A stretch of DNA of 64,000 bases from Ectorhizobium quercum (GTDB taxonomy: Bacteria; Pseudomonadota; Alphaproteobacteria; Rhizobiales; Rhizobiaceae), in contig NZ_JANFPI010000002.1 of the NCBI RefSeq assembly GCF_026552795.1, positions 496,001 to 560,000 on the forward strand. The letters run 5' to 3'. Shown in pieces: positions 59,720-64,000 of the stretch. Position numbers and translations under genes: made by a program. The notes below the pieces were generated by a model. It made no database searches and was not told the origin of the DNA. It saw only the letters and a list, made by a program, of their open reading frames with translations. The stretch's first letter is position 1. Each line of letters begins with the position of its first letter.

Positions 59720-60517
59720 TCAGGCAGCTTCGTCCTTGACGGCCTCATTGAAGAAGAGCGCCTGGCTGATGAGCGCCTTCACCATATCCGGGTTGAACGG
59801 CTTGGTGACGAGGAAGGCCGGTTCAGGGCGCTCGCCGGTCAGCAGGCGCTCCGGGAAGGCGGTGATGAAGATCACCGGCACGTTGGCGGTCTTGAGAATA
59901 TCGTTGACCGCATCGATGCCGGAACTGCCGTCGGCAAGCTGGATATCCGCAAGCACCATCTTCGGCTGGCTCTTGGCGAAAAGCGCCACCGCTTCCTTAT
60001 GCGTGCGCGCGATGCCCGTGACGCGGTGGCCGATATCCTCGACCATCTGCTCGATGTCGAGCGCGATCAGCGGCTCGTCCTCGATGATCAGGATGTCGGT
60101 GGCCACCTGGCGGGAGATTTCCTGGGAAGCGTCGTTCAGCAGGGCGCCAGCGCGCTCCGCGTCGACATTGAGGATCTCGCCCATCTCCGCAAGGGAGAAG
60201 CCTTCCACGGAAACCAGAAGGAAGGCGTGACGCGCCTGAGTGGGCAGCGCGGCGAGATTGTCGACGGCCTTACGCTCCCATGCGAAAGGCGAGTCCTGGG
60301 GAACGATCTCGACATTGACGGAACCGAATAGGGTTACGAAGAGTTTGTAAAGCGAGACACGATCGCTGGAGGCTTCCGGAAAGATGGAAACATCGGCGAT
60401 CAGGGCCTCGAGCACAGCGGCCACATAGGCGTCCCCCGATGTCTGGGAGCCGGTCACGGCGCGCGCATAACGGCGCAGATAAGGCAAATGGGAGGCAACG
60501 CGGGCGGTAAGCGACAT
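59720..60517 (-). CDS. phyR: PhyR general stress response regulator (sigma-like domain plus receiver)
   Basis: Anti-anti-sigma factor of 265 residues. Residues 1-135 mimic an ECF sigma factor (sigma-2 and sigma-4 like: LPYLRRYARAVTGSQTSGDA, AFLLVSVEGFSLAEMGEILN). Residues 140-258 are a receiver with acidic pocket IIEDEPL, phospho-acceptor D191 in MVLADIQLADG and Lys in VTKPF. When phosphorylated, PhyR binds NepR and frees EcfG. ATG 60517 with AAGGAATTC is preferred to 60532. It is divergent from nepR-ecfG with its own EcfG-type promoter. Confidence 0.97.
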   Translation of the reverse strand: MSLTARVASHLPYLRRYARAVTGSQTSGDAYVAAVLEALIADVSIFPEASSDRVSLYKLFVTLFGSVNVEIVPQDSPFAWERKAVDNLAALPTQARHAFLLVSVEGFSLAEMGEILNVDAERAGALLNDASQEISRQVATDILIIEDEPLIALDIEQMVEDIGHRVTGIARTHKEAVALFAKSQPKMVLADIQLADGSSGIDAVNDILKTANVPVIFITAFPERLLTGERPEPAFLVTKPFNPDMVKALISQALFFNEAVKDEAA

Positions 60518-60557
60518 GCGAATTCCTTTCAACCGGCATGTGGAGATTCGATATGAA

Positions 60558-60582
60558 AACGCCGGCTTCGAAAAAAAGTTCC
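60558..60582 (-). promoter_or_regulatory. EcfG-type promoter of phyR
   Basis: On the minus strand: GGAAC (60582-60578), 16 bases, CGTT (60561-60558), about 40 bp upstream of the phyR ATG. Positive feedback is implied. Confidence 0.87.
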
Positions 60583-60590
60583 GACGACTG

Positions 60591-60615
60591 GGAACTTTTT
60601 TTGATAACAGACGTT
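60591..60615 (+). promoter_or_regulatory. EcfG-type promoter of nepR-ecfG
   Basis: GGAAC at 60591-60595, 16 bases, CGTT at 60612-60615, 30 bp upstream of the nepR ATG. The -35 elements of this promoter and the phyR promoter are only 8 bp apart, back to back. Confidence 0.87.
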
Positions 60616-60645
60616 ACACCGGGAATTAGAATTGCGGATTCGACG

Positions 60646-60858
60646 ATGACAGAAGCAAGTAAGAAATCTGTACGGACAGCAGAAACAGGGAACGCCGAGG
60701 CCAGCCTCTCCGGGCTGGACCCGAACGCGTCAATTTCCCGGAAGCTGCGCGATTATTATGGCGCGATTCAGGAAGAACGCATCCCTGACCGTTTTCTCGA
60801 CCTGCTTGAACGTCTCGACCAGGCTGAACGCAAAACCCGCACGGCGGATCACCAATGA
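60646..60858 (+). CDS. nepR: NepR anti-sigma factor
   Basis: Small anti-sigma factor, 70 residues from ATG 60646. The conserved NepR helices read ISRKLRDYYGAIQEERIPDR and FLDLLERLDQAE, which clamp EcfG and, after stress, bind PhyR instead. The frame is open back to 60538, but an earlier start would put the EcfG-type promoter inside the gene. It overlaps ecfG by four bases (ATGA), fixing stoichiometry. Confidence 0.94.
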   Translation: MTEASKKSVRTAETGNAEASLSGLDPNASISRKLRDYYGAIQEERIPDRFLDLLERLDQAERKTRTADHQ

Positions 60859-61424
60859 GCGAAACCAGCGGCACCGAAGAACGCAGCTTCAAGCGCGACC
60901 TGCTGGCAACCTTGCCGAACCTTCGCGCCTTTGCCGTCTCGCTGAGCGGCCGGCAGGACCGCGCCGACGATCTCGTTCAGGACACGATCATGAAAGCCTG
61001 GGCCAACCAGGCGAGCTTCACGCCCGGCACCAACATGAAGGCGTGGCTCTTCACCATTCTGCGCAACGAATTCTACAGCCAGATGCGCAAGCGCGGCCGC
61101 GAGGTGCAGGACACGGACGGCGTATTCTCCGGTACGCTGTCCACGCATCCCGAACAACACGGCCGCATGGACCTCGAGGATTTCAGGCAGGCGCTCGACC
61201 GGCTTCCCGAAGACCAGCGCGAAGCCATCCTGCTGGTCGGCGCCGCCGGCTTTGCCTATGAGGAGGCGGCCGACGTCTGCGGCTGCGCCGTCGGCACGAT
61301 CAAGAGCCGCGTCAGCCGTGCCCGCAACCGTCTCCAGGAGCTGCTGGGCATTTCCGGCGAATCGGATTTCGGCCCGGATGCACAGACCGCCTCCATCACC
61401 GCATCCCGCGCTTTCGGCGGATAA
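60855..61424 (+). CDS. ecfG: EcfG general stress sigma factor
   Basis: ECF15-group sigma factor of 189 residues, called EcfG or RpoE2 in relatives. Sigma-2 is seen at LRAFAVSLSGRQDRADDLVQ and KAWANQASFTPGTNMKAWLF, and sigma-4 at LPEDQREAILLVGAAGFAYE and GCAVGTIKSRVSRARNRL. It drives the general stress regulon and, from the promoter upstream, its own operon. A very stable hairpin follows. Confidence 0.97.
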   Translation: MSETSGTEERSFKRDLLATLPNLRAFAVSLSGRQDRADDLVQDTIMKAWANQASFTPGTNMKAWLFTILRNEFYSQMRKRGREVQDTDGVFSGTLSTHPEQHGRMDLEDFRQALDRLPEDQREAILLVGAAGFAYEEAADVCGCAVGTIKSRVSRARNRLQELLGISGESDFGPDAQTASITASRAFGG

Positions 61425-61440
61425 AAGAAAAGACACGAAG

Positions 61441-61485
61441 AAACGAAGAGCCGGCGGTTTCCTTGAAACCGCCGGCTCTTCGTTT
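61441..61485 (+). terminator. Very stable terminator hairpin after ecfG
   Basis: A perfect 21-bp stem with a three-base loop: the left arm is 61441-61461 and the right arm 61465-61485, followed by CTTTC. The arms contain GAGCCGGCGGTTTC and its complement. It serves ecfG and possibly the convergent DUF1469 gene. Confidence 0.88.
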
Positions 61486-61535
61486 CTTTCGTCACCCACG
61501 AACTTAACCGGGGGCGACGGAGAATAGAAATTTTG

Positions 61536-61988
61536 TCAGTTTTTCTTGCGCTTCGATGTCGCGGCAAAGCCGGCGGCAAAGGCGGTCAGCCCCGCCACCA
61601 GAACCGAGGCGAACGGATTTCCCCGCGTCAGCACCGGAACGATCCCCATGAGGGAATTGGCGAGATTGCCCGGCCGCAGGGCCTGTTCCTGCGCGATCTG
61701 CTCCCGCAGGAGCCGCAGTTCCCGCTCCCGACGGCTGGTCGAAATCGCGACGGCGATGATGACGAGCGCAATCGCCAGCGCCCCGATCGCGATGCTGAGA
61801 AGGGCAATGGGCGCTCCCGCAATGTCGGCGAGATAGATGGCCAGCGCCGTCAATCCCGTCACATAGGTCGTCAGCAGAAGCACCGCCGCAATCGCATAGA
61901 ACACGATGCTCCGGCCCGTTTGACGAGCCAGAGCAGCATAATCCCGCGAAAAGGCGGAAACGATCAGTCGTGGAATATCGGCCATCAC
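61536..61988 (-). CDS. DUF1469/holin-like membrane protein (PF07332 type)
   Basis: Membrane protein of 150 residues with two N-terminal helices (IVFYAIAAVLLLTTYVTGLT and PIALLSIAIGALAIALVIIA), a charged amphipathic stretch (STSRRERELRLLREQIAQEQ) and a last hydrophobic segment before the KRKKN tail. Such proteins are often grouped with YqjE-like stress genes. Its start overlaps the DUF883 stop (ATGA), and both follow an EcfG-type promoter. Confidence 0.85.
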   Translation of the reverse strand: MMADIPRLIVSAFSRDYAALARQTGRSIVFYAIAAVLLLTTYVTGLTALAIYLADIAGAPIALLSIAIGALAIALVIIAVAISTSRRERELRLLREQIAQEQALRPGNLANSLMGIVPVLTRGNPFASVLVAGLTAFAAGFAATSKRKKN

Positions 61989-62305
61989 GCCCGCCGTGTC
62001 AGAAGCGCCAGGAAGAAGCCGATGCCGGCGGCGACGCCGAGGGACTGGAGCGGCTTGGCGCGGATCCGGTCTTCGAGATCGGCCTGCGCCGCGCAGACCT
62101 GATCGCGCGCCGCCTCGAAAGCATTGGAGGATGCTTCGGCCACATCGCTGCCGGCCTTGAGGGCGTGCGCCTTCACCTCTTCGGCCTTGCCCGCCGCCAG
62201 CGAGGTGATCGTCTCGGTCAGTGCGGAAATATCCTTGCGGATCTGTTCGACCTGCTGTTCGAGGTCCGCCGTCGTCGCGGGTTCGCCGTCCTTGCCAATT
62301 GCCAT
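61985..62305 (-). CDS. DUF883/ElaB-YqjD-like membrane-tethered protein
   Basis: 106-residue protein: a long helical, coiled-coil-prone region (LEQQVEQIRKDISALTETIT) and a C-terminal single helix (LGVAAGIGFFLALLTRRA), the layout of the ElaB/YqjD family whose E. coli members tether ribosomes to the membrane in stationary phase. It is the first gene of a pair with the DUF1469 gene and has an EcfG-type promoter 29-53 bp upstream, so induction under general stress is likely. Confidence 0.87.
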   Translation of the reverse strand: MAIGKDGEPATTADLEQQVEQIRKDISALTETITSLAAGKAEEVKAHALKAGSDVAEASSNAFEAARDQVCAAQADLEDRIRAKPLQSLGVAAGIGFFLALLTRRA

Positions 62306-62333
62306 GATGATCTCCTTGTAAGGTCAGATAAGA

Positions 62334-62358
62334 AACGCCGGTGAGGTATCGAGGTTCC
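62334..62358 (-). promoter_or_regulatory. EcfG-type promoter of the DUF883-DUF1469 pair
   Basis: On the minus strand: GGAAC (62358-62354), 16 bases, CGTT (62337-62334), in the gap between the 25-codon gene and the DUF883 gene. Confidence 0.86.
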
Positions 62359-62366
62359 CGCCAGCC

Positions 62367-62444
62367 TTAGAGATAGCCCAGAAACCAGAGGACGAGAATA
62401 ATCGGAATCGGAATTCCTACCAGCCACAGAACAATGCCTCTCAT
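62367..62444 (-). CDS. 25-residue hydrophobic peptide gene under a stress promoter
   Basis: A complete tiny ORF: a charged start MRGI followed by one continuous hydrophobic segment (VLWLVGIPIPIILVLWFLGY) and a stop. AAGGAG lies seven bases upstream of the ATG and an EcfG-type promoter lies 36-60 bp upstream, so transcription and translation signals are both in place. The PIPII element makes the helix kinked. No characterised family is known to me. It is the first member of the stress cluster that includes the DUF883 and DUF1469 genes. Confidence 0.72.
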   Translation of the reverse strand: MRGIVLWLVGIPIPIILVLWFLGYL

Positions 62445-62479
62445 AGCGCTTCTCCTTTTCGCTTTCACTCAGGAAAATA

Positions 62480-62504
62480 AACGCATCAGGAGGCGTCAGG
62501 TTCC
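62480..62504 (-). promoter_or_regulatory. EcfG-type promoter of the 25-codon gene
   Basis: On the minus strand: GGAAC (62504-62500), 16 bases, CGTT (62483-62480). It begins eight bases after the amidase stop codon, so it restarts transcription at that border. Confidence 0.86.
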
Positions 62505-62511
62505 GAAACCG

Positions 62512-63906
62512 TCAGGTCGACGGCGGCTCCGGCCAGACTTTTACGCCGCCTCCCCAGCTTTCGTAAAGCCGCGCCAGTTGCAGAACCTGCAAATCGGCGA
62601 AGCGGGGGCCGACGATTTGCAGGCCGATGGGCATGCCGGAGGCCGAAAAGCCGCAATTGATCGACGCCGCCGGCTGGTCGGACATGTTCCACGGCACGGT
62701 GTAGGCGATATGCTCGAACGGCAGGGCCGGATCGTTGGTCGGCGAAGCCCAGTCGGCGGGATAGGAAACGATGGGGTTCACCGGCGACAGCAGTGCGTCG
62801 ATCTTCGTGAAGAGAACGCTGGCCGCGCGGCGCATGTCCAGCATGCGGCTGAAGCCGCGCGCCGCCTCGACGCCCGAGACATCCGCCCCGCCCCGGGCCC
62901 AATCAAGAATATAGGGCAGGATCGAGGCCTTGCGCTCGTCGGAAAGCCCTTCGATATCGCCCCAGAACTTGGCGCGCCAGAACTTGTCGAGACCGTCGAG
63001 CATCTCGCGCGTCAGCACCGGATCGACCGGAATCACCACGGCTCCGGCCTTCTCGAAGCGCCGGGCAGCCTTTTCCACCGCCGCGGCCACCTCGGCGTCG
63101 AGCGGCAATCCGCAACCGGGCTCCATCATCAGGCCGATCTTCATGCCGCGCACATTGGCGGCGAGGTCGCTCCAGTCGATATCTTCGGGCGGCAGGCTCG
63201 TCGCATCGCGCCAGTCGGGACGCGCCAGCGTGAACATCGACCAGGCTGCATCCTCCACCGTGCGCGCCATCGGGCCGGCGCACCGGCCGGGATAGTACGG
63301 ATCGACCGGAATGCGGCCCTGGCTGGGCTTGAAGCCGAACAATCCCGTCCAGCCGGCCGGAAGCCGCACCGAGCCGCCGATATCCGTGCCGATATGCAGC
63401 GGCCCGAAGCCCGCGGCCCCGGCAGCCGCCGCCCCGGCGCTGGAACCGCCGGGATTTTCCGAAAGCTTCCAGGGATTGCGCGACAGGGGATGGAAGCTGG
63501 AAAGCCCCGAGGACAGCATGCCGTAATCCGGGCAGGTGGTCTTGGCGAAAATGACCGCGCCGTCCTCCCGCAGCCGCGCCGCCACCGGCGCATCCTCCGC
63601 AGCCGGCACCTTTTCGGTCGCCGCCGTGCCGAGCGGCACCGGCACCCCTTTGGTGGCCACCAGTTCCTTCACCGAGACGGGAATGCCGTCGAGGGGGCCG
63701 AGCGGCGCATGGCGCACCCAGCGCTCGGTGGACCGCGCCGCCTGCGCCCGCGCCTCTTCGGGGTCGTAGGCATAAAGCGCCCGCACATGCGGTTCGAAGG
63801 CGTCGATGCGCTTTTCGACCGCCTGCCAGTATTCCGAAGGGGAAAGCGTGCCCGCTTCATAGTGCTGCAACAGGTCCTTGATCGAAAGGGAGATGAGATC
63901 ATTCAT
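62512..63906 (-). CDS. Amidase signature family enzyme
   Basis: Ser-cisSer-Lys amidase of 464 residues. The catalytic Lys is K80 in PVSVKELVA, the cis-Ser S155 in GGSSAGAA and the nucleophile S179 in IGTDIGGSVRLPA. ATG 63906 is chosen over 63951 because the N-terminal residues after it (NDLISLSIKDLLQHYEAGTL) match the family. The substrate is unknown. It lies 51 bp downstream of a probable peptide permease gene, which suggests hydrolysis of an imported amide. Confidence 0.92.
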   Translation of the reverse strand: MNDLISLSIKDLLQHYEAGTLSPSEYWQAVEKRIDAFEPHVRALYAYDPEEARAQAARSTERWVRHAPLGPLDGIPVSVKELVATKGVPVPLGTAATEKVPAAEDAPVAARLREDGAVIFAKTTCPDYGMLSSGLSSFHPLSRNPWKLSENPGGSSAGAAAAGAAGFGPLHIGTDIGGSVRLPAGWTGLFGFKPSQGRIPVDPYYPGRCAGPMARTVEDAAWSMFTLARPDWRDATSLPPEDIDWSDLAANVRGMKIGLMMEPGCGLPLDAEVAAAVEKAARRFEKAGAVVIPVDPVLTREMLDGLDKFWRAKFWGDIEGLSDERKASILPYILDWARGGADVSGVEAARGFSRMLDMRRAASVLFTKIDALLSPVNPIVSYPADWASPTNDPALPFEHIAYTVPWNMSDQPAASINCGFSASGMPIGLQIVGPRFADLQVLQLARLYESWGGGVKVWPEPPST

Positions 63907-63957
63907 GGCAGAGGTCTTCTTTGAAGGTTGGAACGGCGGCGATGGCGGCAAACCCGC

Positions 63958-64000
63958 TCATCCGCTGTCTTCGCGCGGATCGATGATGTCGCGCAGACCG
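63958..64000 (-). CDS. C-terminal end of a probable peptide ABC permease (partial)
   Basis: Only the last 13 codons are inside the window: GLRDIIDPREDSG. The GLRD-x-x-DPR ending is characteristic of OppC/DppC-type permeases (compare VRDALDPRMLKR of the gene at 57378). The call rests on this short motif alone. Confidence 0.5.
   Translation of the reverse strand, partial: GLRDIIDPREDSG

Overview
The window is a G+C-rich chromosomal segment of an alphaproteobacterium, most likely a member of the Rhizobiaceae. The support is gene content and order: pgm followed by glgX, a PhyR/NepR/EcfG general stress locus, a type III ornithine decarboxylase with a long speF-like leader, sitABCD with Mur-like operators, and intergenic palindromic mosaic repeats of the RIME type. 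The genus cannot be fixed from the sequence alone. Nearly all coding space is ordinary core or accessory metabolism and transport. No rRNA, tRNA, CRISPR array, transposase or prophage was seen.

Layout. 1-6.7 kb: end of a glycogen operon (pgm, glgX), ribosomal protein S21, a TPR lipoprotein and an EAL phosphodiesterase with a degenerate GGDEF domain. 7-17.4 kb: a TRAP transporter (membrane subunits convergent with the binding protein), a GATase-like hydrolase, a LacI regulator with a 2-hydroxyacid dehydrogenase, MarR/creatininase, and a CobW GTPase coupled to a WD40 protein. 17.3-19.2 kb: a small AT-richer islet bounded by two copies of the 3' end of the WD40 gene, carrying two small secreted proteins of unknown function. 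19.3-29.4 kb: acetyltransferases, ornithine decarboxylase, a LysR regulator, a Ni/Co exporter with its DUF1007 partner, Eda aldolase, separate CYTH and CHAD genes, TrhO and two tiny membrane proteins. 29.4-42.6 kb: metNIQ, a GH1 beta-glucosidase, an Emr-type efflux pump with a divergent TetR regulator and paired operators, TerC, gltX-lysS, and two copies of a palindromic repeat. 42.8-51.1 kb: sitABCD, transaldolase, an Ada-like alkyltransferase, endonuclease III, a CysZ-like protein and a GFA protein. 51.1-58.3 kb: a peptide ABC transporter whose fused ATPase and M20 amidohydrolase lie divergent from the binding protein and permeases.

58.4-62.5 kb is the most informative regulatory region. 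It holds an HWE-type histidine kinase, phyR, nepR and ecfG, plus small stress-type membrane proteins. Five sites matching the EcfG promoter pattern (GGAAC, 16 bases, CGTT) can be read directly. They lie upstream of phyR, nepR-ecfG, a DUF1328 gene, a DUF883/DUF1469 pair and a 25-codon gene. The region therefore looks like a self-regulated stress hub with its first targets alongside. The window ends with an amidase and the last codons of a probable peptide permease.

The least explained pieces are the repeat-flanked islet near 18 kb, the 25-codon gene with its own stress promoter, the 17-bp perfect inverted repeat at 59.4 kb, and the CobW-WD40 pair.
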